Assembly (NCBI GenBank): GCA_029378245.1
Contig: JARKIF010000026.1
Location: forward strand, 124,001 to 188,000
DNA length: 64,000 nt
Source of the DNA: Roridomyces roridus
Lineage: Eukaryota > Basidiomycota > Agaricomycetes > Agaricales > Mycenaceae
Reading direction: 5' to 3'
The first letter of the stretch is position 1. The number at the start of each line of letters is the position of its first letter. Position numbers and translations under genes: made by a program. This document shows positions 10,345 through 21,708 of this stretch, piece by piece. The notes below the pieces were generated by a model. That model saw only the letters and a program-made list of their open reading frames with translations. It was not told where the DNA came from and made no database searches.

Positions 10345-12547
10345 TTCAGTCGGTCATACCCCAGACGTTTTTTTCTACCTTCTCTACATCCCGGCGGCGC
10401 AGGCCGCGCGTTGGAGGTTGTCTCATGGCAGTAAACATGCACATTGCACTCAATGTTCCTTGATACTCTCCGAGAGAGCATAGTACCAAAATTGCACATC
10501 TCTCAGCCTTCTGCTGCATGGTTCTCACTCGGTTGGAACACAGGGATTTATTCGGGCGGACAACGCAGTGCTCACTGCAGTGTGTTTAATTTCGACTGAA
10601 GTACTGCGTGAGGTTTCCAACGAGATTTTGAGGAATCGAAAATCTTCCATTAATCGCAAGGAGTTAGACATTCAACCGGAAGAACTTGCACATGCGCCCA
10701 CCTGGATCTGTCGAGTTCTTCAGTGTCCGTAGCGAAGACGACGGTGACACCCCTCAACAGCGGTCTTCTGTCGTTCCCATGATTCGATGATACGGAGCGG
10801 TGCGGTGACCCTGGTGGGTGCTTTCTGTACAGATGATGATTCGTTACACGTTATGGCCGATCTGAAAAAAAAGACCTACGCGCAACCAATTCAAGATCCA
10901 CACAAAATGCATCGCCTTCAAGAAGCGAGAATGACATGCCAGGTGATAGTCCAAGTCGGGTTCAAGTCTTTCGCAGAACTGAGAAAGGTCCAGGTCCCTG
11001 AGAGCACCCAGAACTGTTTCGTCAGGCTCGCAATTGCACAAGACGGAAATCCAGTGCCTATTGCCAGGTCAAAGTCTCTCTATATTGAAGGGATTGTGAA
11101 TCCACTTACGAATCAAATTGAAAGAAATAGTTGGTGCGTAACACATCATTCATACGACTTATACACCGCAAAGCAATGAAGCGGGATGTTTCTGCTTGGG
11201 ACATGTACAAGTTCCCGCAACTCTGTGGTTCCCCAAGGAAAAAGTCCAGGCTATATCTGGGGAATTTGAGGAGGGGTAGAAGCACATGCCATGGCAGCCC
11301 AAGCAAATCTAGCGCCTGAGATTCTGATTCTGAAATCGAACGCGGACGCAGCCTGACGTAATGCCGGCGAGTGATACGTAAGATTGAAAGTAACCCAGGG
11401 TTGTCTCGTAGCAGCGATTGCATCCCGAATGGGTCCTGTTAGGAGTTCATAACGAATCAAAAGAGACAGGGTGCCGTACTTACTTCATCATCACCATTCC
11501 AGGTTGGAAGGAGCGGAAAGATGGCGTTTGTGAGTTTTCCCAGAAGTAGCCAGGTATTGATGAGCTCTGGTGGGGGAACTGAATAACGCTGCCAGAATCA
11601 GCAGCAGCAGCAGCTCTGCGGAAATTGAATTCACCTGCAACCAGGACATAATGTCATTTGAGCATAGCTTGTATGTGCTTGTCGACACGGACCCTCCTGT
11701 GTATACGTGGTGCTGGACATCCACGTTATGTAGGATGGGGAATAGAGTCTCCGTAGGAGGAATCATGACCAGAGATCGCAGGAAACTCTCGGTAATTGTC
11801 CTGTCGAATGAAGGCTTAAATGAAGCGCGACAATGTTGGAAAAACATACCGAAAGTCCAGTGGCTGAACCCCCGATTCAAGAGCGCAAGCCATGCTGTGC
11901 ACCAGTGCGATTCGCAGTTCTTCCCCGGATGTGCAAAAGGTTGACGACCGCTGCACGTCAACGAGGAAGTCCCCGAAGGATGCGTGTAGCAGTTTCACAG
12001 GTGTGATGCGATGGTCGAAGATTCGCACCGGTGGAAGCTGAAGCAGGGAATGGAGGCCGCGTAAGGTGATCCGAGATGTCCCTCTGCGCATCTGTAACGC
12101 GATGTCGATTTGTTCGGGGTCGAGATCTATCGTTTCCATGATTGCGTGCAGAACGCGGAGAAGTACTGGCCTGTTGGTGACTTCCGAAAGGATTTGGCTG
12201 TAAAGGTCGTCAAGAGGAGTGGTGCTAGAAGGATCCAGACTGAGAACAGCACCCAGGCGGTCATCAGGGTGGGAGTATTCGTCGTCAACATAGCGAGCGA
12301 TGGTGGCCGCATAGATGAAGGTCCCAGAGGACCTTTCGACCAGCTCCTGGATTGTAGCCTTGCCAGGCCAACCATCGTCCAATATGATTCCTCGGCCTGT
12401 GTGAACACGCCGGATCCGCTTGAACTCGTCGGTAAGGTACCGTGAGATGTCGGCGTAGGCGTAGGCGTCTCGGCGGACCTGAAAACAACGACAGATGTCG
12501 GAATTCTCAGACCCTTCGAGGACTTCGCGCAGATGTGCTTCCGAGCG

Positions 12548-14909
12548 GGCCAGGATATTTCGCCGCGTCTGGGGTGAATCGGCGGGGAAGCGGCGTTAAT
12601 TTGGCAGTGACGCGGCGCAGGGCGCGGCAGTTGACCGAAATTGCTGCCAATCAACTGTTCCTGTTCATTTTTCTCCGGCACACATGTAACGCAGGGACAT
12701 TGAATGTGGTGCACGACGATGGTCAAGGAATGAGCTCCCTTGAGTGTATGGATCCCGAGTTCGGCGCTAGTGTTCAACTGCCAAAGATGCGGCGACGCGG
12801 CGATGACGCGGCGATGGTGCGGCGATGATGCGGCGATGGTGCGGCGATGATGCGGCGGACGCGGCGAAGTTGACCATAACTTCGCCGCGTTGGACAAGTT
12901 TGACTCGGCGATCCCGCAGCGCGCCGCGGCACCTTCTCGGCAGTAGCTTCTTTGAATTCGGCCCTTCCTAGACATGACGCGGCACCTCTCCCAAGGTCTG
13001 CGGCGATGGTCATCGGAATGCGGCGTTGTCACGGCACTTCTGCGGTAGCATCGCGGCGTGAATTAATACCTCGAAAACTTTGGAGTGGCTTTCAACAGTA
13101 GTCAAACCTGTCATAGATAAGATATCAACGGCACTCCGCCCACGGGCCGTGTGTTTGATTCCCGGTCCCGAAACCGTTGACAGCGCTGACACATCACACC
13201 TGGCTTTACACCACCATGCACTCACCACTCGCCTCGACATCTGTGCATCTCGCTCTCGGCCATGCTGCATGCATCACTCCGTCCATCCAGCTGGGTTGCT
13301 GTTCAATGAGATAGAAGAATCTTCAAGTTGCACATCTCTCTCTCAAATCTCTCTAGAGTGTACCATTTCTGTGTCTCTCATTTGCTCTGGTTGTTGGCTT
13401 TCCTTGCTGTTGGACTTGGATCATCAATCCAACTTTCCTGGATTCCCCAGACATACATGACTACAACCTGAGGATTCCAGTGACGGATGTATCTCAACCA
13501 AATAAATCTGTGTATTGTCTTGGGCACAGTTGCGGGCGACGACCAATCAACTTCTCAATTCGCCGCTGACGGTCAGGTGCAAGTCGGGCCGGTCCTTGGG
13601 TACTTTCGCAGGCACTACAACTTGGTTCTAGCCGGTGGATCGGCGATGCGGCGAATGACGCGGCCATGGTGCGGCGCCGACATCAGACTTTTAACAGTTT
13701 GATTGTCAGGTCGTACGACCTGACAACCTCTGCCAAAATGCGACAACCAGCCGATTTTCCACAACCTCACAACCTTATGTCCAAAAGCCACGAGGTCCAC
13801 TGTTCGACTCTCGATCAGCACATAGGATCATGACGAGACCGAGATTGAACATTGGCTGAGGCGGGCAAACTTGCATGATCCCGTCAACGAACTTACAGCA
13901 CTCATGAAACGTCCGCTCAAACACCTCGACAACTTTAGAGTTGTCGCTGTTCCCGACGCAGCAGAGCGGCGACACAGGGTCTTGGCAGTCGGGCGAGCTC
14001 TGTTACAAATTTTGGCCATTCAACACAACCTTGAAGAGCCGCTGGATCTGAACGGTGACGCTTACGAAGACCTCGTCAATGGGCACATTGAGTCGCTCAG
14101 CATGGACGGAGGGGAAGCGTTTCGAGCTATGTATATGGCCACAAAACCGAAGTTACTGTCTCATGCAAAATTCTGGGACAGAGCAGCATTTGTGGAAGAG
14201 TGCGGAGAGTTCATCATCAGCCACGAGCTGAACGATGGAACATACCGGCCTGCGACCTACGGACGTGTGGCACCACCGGAAACTCGGCGACCCCGTATAG
14301 CCGTGGTGATTTCCTCAGACGAGACGTCGAAGCGCACTTCACGCAACCGCACGCGACGCCGAGCCGAGGATGAGGGCACCGATGAAGATGCTCCGCCTGC
14401 GAAGAGACCGGCACAATCAAACAGGGAGCTGAGGCCTCGGAACCAGGGAGTTGTCGTGTATGCACCGGTCGTACCTCCCGCACCTCCCGTGGATGAAGCC
14501 AAAATTACGGGACGAGGAAGGGGGTGGGTTACCATGGAAGAGTGAGGGCAGTGGATCGGAGTCATGGGAATCAACGAGTGGCGGGTAGTTACATGTACTT
14601 AATGTGTATTTCCTCGACTGAAAGTCATTGTATGTATTGTTTGGAATCAGGGAGTGTGGTGCAAGTTGAGCACAGGGACCTGGACGCCCAGGGTCCCGAG
14701 CGTATCACATCAACGGTGACGGAAGTGATCATGCAACTAGTGCGGTGCTGCCTCGGCGACAAGAAAGTAGTGCTGCGGCAATGCGCGTAGGTGACGCGGC
14801 GGTTGTATATGGGTACGCGGCGATGGTATGGCGGTGCCTGGCGATGATATATTGAAATATGGCGCTGACGCGGCTCCACTCGGCCGACGCGGCGAAATAT
14901 CCGTGCCCC
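12548..14909. mobile_element. TIR DNA transposon inserted in N3
   Basis: 2362 bp flanked by the direct 9 bp duplication TTCCGAGCG (12539-12547 and 14910-14918). The termini are inverted repeats sharing GGATATTTCGCCGCGTC (left starts GGCCA, right starts GGGGCAC). Subterminal zones are rich in GACGCGGCGA-type motifs, including a tandem block of GATGCGGCGAT-like units at about 12790-12862. The only long frame is the 13850-14545 ORF. A 9 bp duplication and GG-starting ends fit Mutator-like elements, but no transposase motif is visible, so it is probably non-autonomous or belongs to an unfamiliar group. Confidence 0.88.
13850..14545 (+). CDS. Hypothetical protein carried by the TIR element
   Basis: An open frame ends at 14545. 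In-frame coding seems to begin after a possible acceptor TAG near 13827 (residues ETEIEHWLRRANLHD), so this is likely the last exon of a longer gene. It encodes an alpha-helical N-terminal half and a basic, low-complexity second half with RTSRNRTRRRAEDEG, AKRPAQSNRELRPRNQG and a proline-rich stretch, which suggests a nuclear or DNA-associated protein. I do not recognise a transposase, helicase or zinc-finger motif. It lies entirely inside the inserted element, on the opposite strand to the host gene. Confidence 0.5.
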   Translation, partial: HWLRRANLHDPVNELTALMKRPLKHLDNFRVVAVPDAAERRHRVLAVGRALLQILAIQHNLEEPLDLNGDAYEDLVNGHIESLSMDGGEAFRAMYMATKPKLLSHAKFWDRAAFVEECGEFIISHELNDGTYRPATYGRVAPPETRRPRIAVVISSDETSKRTSRNRTRRRAEDEGTDEDAPPAKRPAQSNRELRPRNQGVVVYAPVVPPAPPVDEAKITGRGRGWVTMEE

Positions 14910-15972
14910 TTCCGAGCGACTGCAGATCAGGACGCGGATGCGAACTCGTCCCGAGCGCACAACGTCGATGAGAGATCGGAGGAGCATCGTCTGTATCGCA
15001 TGACCTTCGCATTCGTCCAATCCGTCGAGGACCAAAATGGGACGAGCTTTGAGCTTCGGCGCCTCACTGAACGGCAGGACAATGAGCTCCTCCAGCTGGT
15101 GACGCATTGACTTGCTCGCAATGAGTCCGTCCGTCTCCACCGCCCCCTGTATGATGGGGCCAATGCTGGGGAATGAAGTGGCCAGTTGATAGGCGATGGT
15201 TGGGAATAAATTTCTCCAGTGCCCGCGGCCTGCGTCGCTGCGCTTCCAGAAGAAAGAGCCACCCAATTGACCGCGAACTTGGCAGCTTGCGGCGAATTGT
15301 TGGGCAATGGCAGACTTGCCGATTCCAGCGCAGCCGTGGAGCCAAAGTATCGCACTGTCTGCAGGCTGCTCGAAGGACCAGTCATCCAGCCGTTCCAATA
15401 TCGCATCTCGTGTGCCCGGATGACAAGAGGGATCGGGAGGGCGGACTGCCGAGTCGTGCATGGCGTCTTCGCACACGGAGCGGCGCAAGATGTTCAGGCC
15501 TACGAACCGAAGATGGGCGGTAAAGTTTAGGGTACTTGCGAGTGTTACTGACCGCTTTCGCCGACGTTTGTCGTGTGGGAAACGTTCATGTTTCCTGCGA
15601 TGCTGTTGAACGTACTCCCCTGGATGTGGACTGGGTTGTCGCCCCCAATCCGAGAGATGTCATATTCTCGTTGGATAGGCTGGTAGAGGGACATTGGGGA
15701 AGACAGACAAGAAGCGTGGGGAGGCGGTGCTGGAGGCGCTGTGAAGTACACCGCCTATGTAGTGCATGCCGCCGATTATTTTTAGTCCTTCCGATGTCTG
15801 TGAAATTCTCTGCGAAGACAGCCTGTGGGTATTAAGAGAGAGTGAGCGCTGTGGGCCGGTCTACAGCCGGAGGGTTCGCCGTCGTTGAGGTTGTCAATGT
15901 ATCCGATTAGCTGGCTCAGCAAAATCCGATTCTTCCATTTGCTGAATGAGGGGAAGCTGGTCGCAAATCAAC

Positions 15973-16900
15973 TCAGCTTATCATTCTCCGGAACAAGCCA
16001 GATTTGAGGCTACGGAGCATTGGAGAAGCCAGTAAAACTGAAGCAGAGGAGAGGACACGATGATGGTCACGATCAAGAAGTGAAGCATGGGTGCTGCGTT
16101 GATGCGCCGCAGCTTGTCTACTTACTTGACGCTCCGACGCGCTGCTGCTGCCTTCATCCAAGCTGGCGCCATCGCTCGCACAATATCCCACCTCCGTCAC
16201 ACGCTGCTCCTCATGAAGCACCTCCAGAAACTCCTTCCGGATCCTCGATATCATCCTGCCCACAGAGCCCCGTGCATGATCGTCGAATCCCATGGTCGCG
16301 GAAGTCACGGGGAGATGGAGGAGACGAGAACGGTGAAGGAGGACAAGGATACCACAGCGCCGGGAAGGTGTCTTCGGGGATGGCCGTGGGCGAAGAGAGG
16401 TTGCCGATGCTAGAGCGTGGTGAGGAGGGAGGTCGAGGCGGGACTGCGCGGGGGCGGGTGATACGCGAGTCCGACGGGGACCATACAATGACCCGCAACG
16501 TCCTCGTGCAGTCTTCCTTGTGCGCGCCAAATATCTTTCTTCTTTGCCACTTTTCCATCCTCACAGACGAGAACGTGGACAGAGGGCATGGACACCACAG
16601 CGTCGGGTTTTAAGGTGATCATGACGTGAAAGGGCGGGGAGAGCCGATGCAAGGAACGTGGGGAGGGAACGCAGCAATAATTAGCGCGTCCAGGTACGAG
16701 GCCCGAGGGAAACCAGGACGGTGAAGATGGCGACCTCTGCAAGCTGGATTCCCAGAACGGTAGAGATGAAGGGTGTGAAGTTCTCGCAGGCGGCGGGATG
16801 AAACGGAGGGCGCGTGGCGGTGGAGGAGGACACGAAGGAGCACGGGCTGTGCAACTAGCCCGCGCGGCAATCGTAGGCCATTTAAGTCGGATGAAAGTTG
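15973..16900 (-). CDS. Putative membrane protein, exons unresolved
   Basis: Minus-strand frames show a hydrophobic helix (FISTVLGIQLAEVAIFTVLVSLG, about 16685-16755). A serine/proline-rich segment with RITRPRAVPPRPPSSPRSSIG follows (16211-16564), then a frame with GRMISRIRKEFLEVLHEEQRV (15973-16300). Composition and order suggest a small membrane protein with a cytosolic tail. I could not connect the pieces with confident splice sites or choose a start. Confidence 0.3.
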
Positions 16901-17126
16901 GGATGAAGAAGAACAAAGCGGCCGAGTGTGGCCGAGTTTGGCCGAATGTCCTTCCGAATGTCGTCATCCACATTCGCCGGAAACTCCGATGCTCCTGGCC
17001 TTGAAATCTTGCTGGTCCTCCGCTCCAAGAGTTCAACGAAGGCAGCCAGCTCTGGACTGCGATTTCAAACGAGTGTGATTCGTATGCAGACGCCCATAAA
17101 AAGGTAGAGCATGCAAGCAACAGCGG

Positions 17127-18101
17127 CTATCCCACAACATCATCCTCCTCCTCCTCCTCCTTCTCGTTCTCGCTCTCGTGACCCACTCGCCGTCGTTTCA
17201 TTGGCGGCCCCAGCACCTCGTTCTCGCCGTGGACATCACCGGAGGCTTCTTGGGACTGCTGCAGGAACATAGGAAGCTCTGCCCGGACTGAAGCTGCAGA
17301 CGTAGACCGATCTCTCACCGGCGCAAACGGTGAAGGCGAAAGTAGCAACCCTGCTCCCTCCCCAGACTCGACCGGCTGCGCTCCCCTCTCCCCGCCCTCC
17401 AAAATCTCGCCCATCAACCTCCTCAACAAAACGCACTCATTCCTCGCTTCATCCCTCTCCGTCCGCATCCGAATCGCACAATCACGCGCCTTGCGTGCGA
17501 AGAGGAGGAGTCGCGCGTTACCCGCTGCATGCGTCTCGGCGCGGCGGCGCCAGGTCGCGCAGGCAAGGTGGAGAGCAGCGAGGGCAGTGGAAGTGCTGCT
17601 TTCAGGATTTGTTGTAGTCGGTGGTAGAGACGAGCTGAAGCTCGCTGAGGGTGACTCGGATGCGGTGTCGCTCCTGACATCGACGTCTGTTGCCGCGGGT
17701 GTGAGGAGGGAGCGTCCTGGGGCTGCCGAGTCATCGACCTTCCCCGATCTCTCTTCGAAGAACAAAGGCCGCACTGGCGGAAGAAAGTGCGCCCGGAGGT
17801 ACGGCGGGATAACTGCCCGGTCTACGGCTCCAAGTAAATCTCTTGCTGACATTGAAATCGAAGGACACACTCACGGACGGGATACGCTGAGCCGCATGTG
17901 GGACAGACTGCTCCTTCGCTGCTTGATTCGGTGTCGAAGGCTGGCGCCGCCTTCCTCCGCACACATGCCGCGCAAAAGACATGACCTGCTCAGTGAGGTG
18001 CATCTTGAGAACCGGGACCAGCAAGCAGCTAACTCACCACAAGGTAACGCAACAGGCTCTGTGAACTCTTCGCAACAAATGCTGCACTCCAAGTCGGACA
18101 T
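17127..18101 (-). CDS. RING-finger protein (putative E3 ligase)
   Basis: Exons (complement): 18038-18101, 17875-17985, 17127-17821; 289 aa; both introns start with GTGAGT and preserve phase. The N-terminal domain is a C3HC4 RING: CSICCEEF...PCGHVFCAACVRR...CPTCGSAYPV, split by intron 1 inside PCGH. The ligand spacing is complete. A PPYLR segment, a helical zone (RKARDCAIRMRTERDEARNE) that could be a coiled coil, and a C-terminal MKRRRVGHE cluster with an acidic tail follow, suggesting nuclear location. RING proteins usually recruit E2 enzymes for ubiquitin transfer; the target is unknown. The start is the ATG directly before SDLECSICC; no upstream ATG is in frame. Confidence 0.88.
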
Positions 18102-18716
18102 GTCGATGGTTTTTCGGAAGCCCGTCAAGTACTTACGCGCAAAGCAACAGTAAGCGGATTATAAGTATCTATGCTGTTCAGGCGGCAGGATGGTGGTGGC
18201 GTAACGCGGGTGGCAAGAGTGTACACTCGGCGGACCAGACACCATTAATATGCCCGCCGGCACATCGGGAAACCTGAGAACAGCGGGGGTGGACACGGAA
18301 ACGCGGATAGCGGGCGTCGGTAAATAACATCTTACTACGCACGGAACAACTTCCGACATTGACCAGGATGACAGATGCGCATGACGTAAGCCCGATGACC
18401 AAACGAAATGCAACCAGTGGGCGGCAAGCGGGCGGTGCGGGCGGCCACTCTGGTCCAAGGCCAGTCAGCGCGGTGAGTCAGGGTGTACTTTCACACTGTT
18501 GGCCGCCCGCCCGAGTAGCCGTCTAGGCCGAGCGTCTCGGCACAACAAAATTAACTCTCAGTCAGCGCTCGGAGCCGTTCCCGAGCCTAACCGCCCCTGC
18601 AAATGTTGCTCCCTGCTTTATGCCCTTCCTGTGACGCCTTGCCACCAGTTTCTCCCATTCGATACTCGGCTGAATACTCGATTACCCATGCGCGTGTCCA
18701 GACAAATCTCTGTCCT
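18102..18716. other. Intergenic, probable RING-gene promoter
   Basis: 615 bp between the RING gene start and the 3' end of the next surface-protein gene. It is GC-rich, with no convincing open frame, tRNA or repeat. Confidence 0.35.
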
Positions 18717-19998
18717 TCACTCGGACACATAACTCGGCGGCCTCTGACTCCCACCCTCATTTGCATGTCCGTGCTCATGGCTATACGCCTCCAACTCCGC
18801 CTCCAACACCCGAATCCTCTCCTTCAAAACCTCATTCTGCTCTGTCCCAAGCCCAACCGCGGCCTGCAAATCCTCCATCTGTCTCTGCATCGCCCGCAAT
18901 TGGTCCACCACTTGTTCTTGTTCGTGACGATTTGGTTCGGATCCAGCCGAATCATCCGTGACCATGCCGGGTCCTTCTGTTTTATCCTCGACTTCGAATG
19001 CTTCGAGATTACCACCGGATGCCTCGACGTCCAACCTTAACTTGTCTTGATCTCGATCTCGATCTCGTCGTCTCCTCTGAACCCGCGAATAAAGAAAGAA
19101 AGTGATACCAACAGTCAAAAGACAGAGCGTCACCGCCCCGAACGTGATCGCGACGATGGTTGACTTGGGGAGTTTCCTGCATCGATTTACGATCAGCGTC
19201 CACGAATGTCAAATCTATGGAGATTCAGACTCGCCATCCACGGCCGTGTGTTGCAAAATGCATCTGCATCTGCGATGAGGGCGAAGGGAGAGATGTCATG
19301 CTTGAACTGAGACTGGAAACACTCGGGGCTCTGCTCGGTTGAGGAGTCGTACTCGAGCTAGCCAGCGTTGCACTGCTCTGGGATTCGACGGGAGCACCGC
19401 TAAGACTCGGGGCCGCGCTCCCGCTCTCCTCGCCGACGTCGACCGACCGAGTAGCGAAAATATGGCTCGAGTCGGAGCTGTTCACGAAAAACGCAACATG
19501 GGGCCTAGGCAGAGGGAATTCAACTCGCTCGCTGCATATGAGAAGTCGTCCAAACACGGACCCTGTTTTTCTCTGCACACCGCTGACGGTAAAACGCAGG
19601 CGTGTAGCGTCGACGATGTCAGCCACGACGGTCCTATCACTGTCTCCTGAATACGCCTAAAAGAGTCGTCGCACAGTTATGTACAAGCGAGAACTGACGA
19701 GTACCTGAGCTTCGGCGCTGTTCTCCAACACGATACTGAATAACCTGTTGAATCTTCCTATGAGCTCCGAATCTGATACAAGGACGAACCACGGACGGAG
19801 GATCATTCACATCGACCGTCCATGTCCAGGTGATAGGCGACCCCGAGACTATCCGCGTCGGGTTTGTGATGACCAGAGGGGAGACACCGGTGACTCCCAG
19901 CACCACTAAGAGTCTACGAAGAAGAAAGTTCAGCCGCCAGAATCCTTGGAAGGGAAGAACTCTACCGACAAGGTTCTCAGCTGTCCCAGCGAAGCCAT
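18717..19998 (-). pseudogene. Surface protein T1, single-pass, frameshifted
   Basis: Exons (complement): 19970-19998, 19705-19913, 19562-19656, an exon starting at 19504 whose donor near 19235 is unclear, and 18717-19176. Order: a signal peptide MASLGQLRTL/LLVVLGVTG, a Kre9/Knh1-like ectodomain opening (ITNPTRIVSGSPITWTWT), a Ser/Thr-rich stalk, a TM helix (VTLCLLTVGITFFLY), an RRRR stop-transfer, a heptad-rich coiled coil (QLRAMQRQMEDL...RIRVLEAELE) and the C-terminal RPPSYVSE with a PPxY motif. Around 19792 one extra G breaks the frame between DPPS and the expected WFVLVSDSE. Removing that base restores phase to the exon end, so this is either a young pseudogene or a sequence error. Confidence 0.6.
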
Positions 19999-20189
19999 TC
20001 CAGTGGTACGAGGGACGGAGGAGATGACGGGGAAGAGCAAGGATTGTGTATCTGAGCCAGTCCACAGCGACGACTGATGAAAGGTAAATTTAACGGGTCC
20101 TCATGACAGTTCAGGGATCTGATCAGGACTCAAACGGCAGATGATCAGAAGTGAAACATTTTTGCTGTCCCCTACTTACACCACTTCAG

Positions 20190-20600
20190 GGTGCACGCCG
20201 TTGTGGTCATTGCCAATGACCAAGAGTGATGCTGAACCGCATCACAAAAGATCAACCAAAATTACACCCTCACGACGTCCGATCTCATGAAGTTCTTGTC
20301 TTGGCCATGGGTTCCACCCACCATTGTGTTCAATGGCATTGTTTAGAGAAGACATGGTGCGCTCACAGAACTCGAGTTCATTTGAAAAGAATCATCCAAA
20401 CCTGATGCTGATCATAGCGGATCATTTCTTTCTCACGGTTCGAATTTGGATCCAGGTTTCAACCACATTACACCCTCGTGACGTCCGAAGGTCTTGGTCT
20501 TGGGTCCATCTACGTTCTACGTCATTGTAAGCAGGACACGGTGTGTTCACACAGCTTGGTTTATTGTTTGAACCGAACTTGATACCGATCATAGCGCATC
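20190..20600. repeat. Dispersed repeat R1, copy a
   Basis: The block TTCGAATTTGGATCCAGG...TTTCAACC...TTACACCCTCGTGACGTC...GGTCTTGG occurs here about twice in degenerate form (from 20255 and from 20435) and again at 23730-23830. The copies differ by small indels. No coding content. It fills the gap between surface-protein genes T1 and T2 together with the tail described at 20640. Confidence 0.45.
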
Positions 20601-20639
20601 ACCGATTGCTTTCTCATGGTTCCAGTTTCCAAGTTGTCG

Positions 20640-20935
20640 GTCGCGGGAGATCAGCAGCAGCTGAATCCCGGTGATCTCAACGCCAACCTGTGAAGGAAGT
20701 CACCAGAAGTCACCAAGACAGATCAACTCGTTCCTTTCGGGCCTGCTGGGCTCGATTCCCCGCGCGCGTCCAGGAAAGACGTCGACGTCAATTTTTACTT
20801 CCGCGAATCGCCATGCACGAGAAGAGAATTCAATATTCATTTTGGCAAACGAGTCAAATACTGGGGCAACTTATCCCACCATCAATCCGAGACACAATAG
20901 CTAGGCGGCCTCTCGAGCTCAGTACGTACAGACGA
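20640..20935. repeat. Dispersed repeat R2, copy a
   Basis: Shares with 23955-24235 the order GGTCGCGGGAGATCAG, GCCTGCTGGGCTCGATTCCC, CGCGCGCGT, a CACGAGAAG-like block and ATCCGAGACACAATAGCTAGG. Copy b keeps CTGGGTTCGATTCCCAG, a perfect T-arm with B box, and an upstream TTTCAGTTGGTGAGC that resembles an A box. The repeat may therefore derive from a tRNA-headed SINE, but it has no clear 3' tail. Confidence 0.4.
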
Positions 20936-20973
20936 GAGAGACCAGTGGCGAGTCAACACGGGTCTACAATCAT

Positions 20974-21213
20974 TTAACCGTGAGTCGTCTCACAATTGAA
21001 AGCGAGAGCTGACGAATATGTACCTGAGTTTAGGCGCAAATGCGATGTAACGACCCCGAAACTAATCCGGGTCGGGTTTGCCACTTGTGATGACCATACT
21101 TTCGTGGCTCCCAGCATCACCAAGAGTCTACAAAGAAGGGCAAGGGTCTCAATCTTTGAAAGGCAAAATGCCACTGACAAGGGTCTCAGTTGTCGACGTC
21201 CCAGCGAAGCCAT
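20974..21213 (-). pseudogene. Surface protein T2, 5' fragment
   Basis: Exon 1 starts MASLGRRQLRPL, with a GTCAGT donor and a TTTGTAG acceptor; exon 2 continues LLVMLGATKVWSS...VANPTRISFG and soon hits a stop. This matches the signal peptide and ectodomain start of T1. No stalk, TM helix or cytosolic tail follows within the next kilobase, so only the promoter-proximal part was copied or kept. Confidence 0.6.
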
Positions 21214-21708
21214 TTCAGCGGCCGGGAGGACGGAGAGATGATGGGGAAGAGCACGGACTAATGCGAGGTAAATTTAACGGATCCCTGAACTGTCAGGATC
21301 CTATCTCAATCGAAACTCGACCATGCAACTTCAAGATAAGTAGGCGGGTCAAAACTATCTGCGTCAGTCAGGAATACGCGGAAGACTCCGTGGCCATTGT
21401 TTGAGCTCGGTTCGTGGGTTCCAGCGCTCAGAATCTCGGCATTCAAATCCTGCATCAGACTCGATCTCAACGCATGGCAGCCTATGTGATGGTTGGAGAC
21501 CATGACGACTCATCGACTTGGCGCTGTGAGATGCTCAACGTGTTACCAGGCACTCGGGCGCTTCTGTGCTGCTTGATATCTGACGTGGGTGTGTTTGCTA
21601 TTGGCTAAACCCGCCTTCTCTCTCCCCCCCTCCATTCTTCAACCCTTGCTTCGACGGCTGGCTCCCCTCCTGACAGTGGCAGATTTCGCATAATACTAAT
21701 ACGCTGGG

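Larger units (their letters stand above)
10720..15694 (-). pseudogene. NACHT NTPase N3, split by a transposon
   Basis: Exons (complement): 15553-15694, 14910-15499 continuing after the insertion at 11850-12538, 11635-11800, 11484-11588, 11110-11435, 10880-11057, 10720-10824. The 5' half encodes the MSLYQP start, NACHT header, Walker A GCAGIGKS and Walker B LVLDGLDE and stops inside LICSRSE. The 3' half resumes exactly after that point with AHLREVLEG and carries the winged-helix part and the full C-terminal region. Between them lies the inverted-repeat element 12548-14909. Without the element and one target copy, exon 2 would be 1279 bp, in phase, with no stop, and the whole model 766 aa. The break is therefore recent, or the gene may still be functional in other strains. 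Confidence 0.85.

Noticed and set aside
17330..18153. Plus-strand frames over the RING gene
   Set aside because: They mirror the coding strand of a clear three-exon RING protein and contain no motif.
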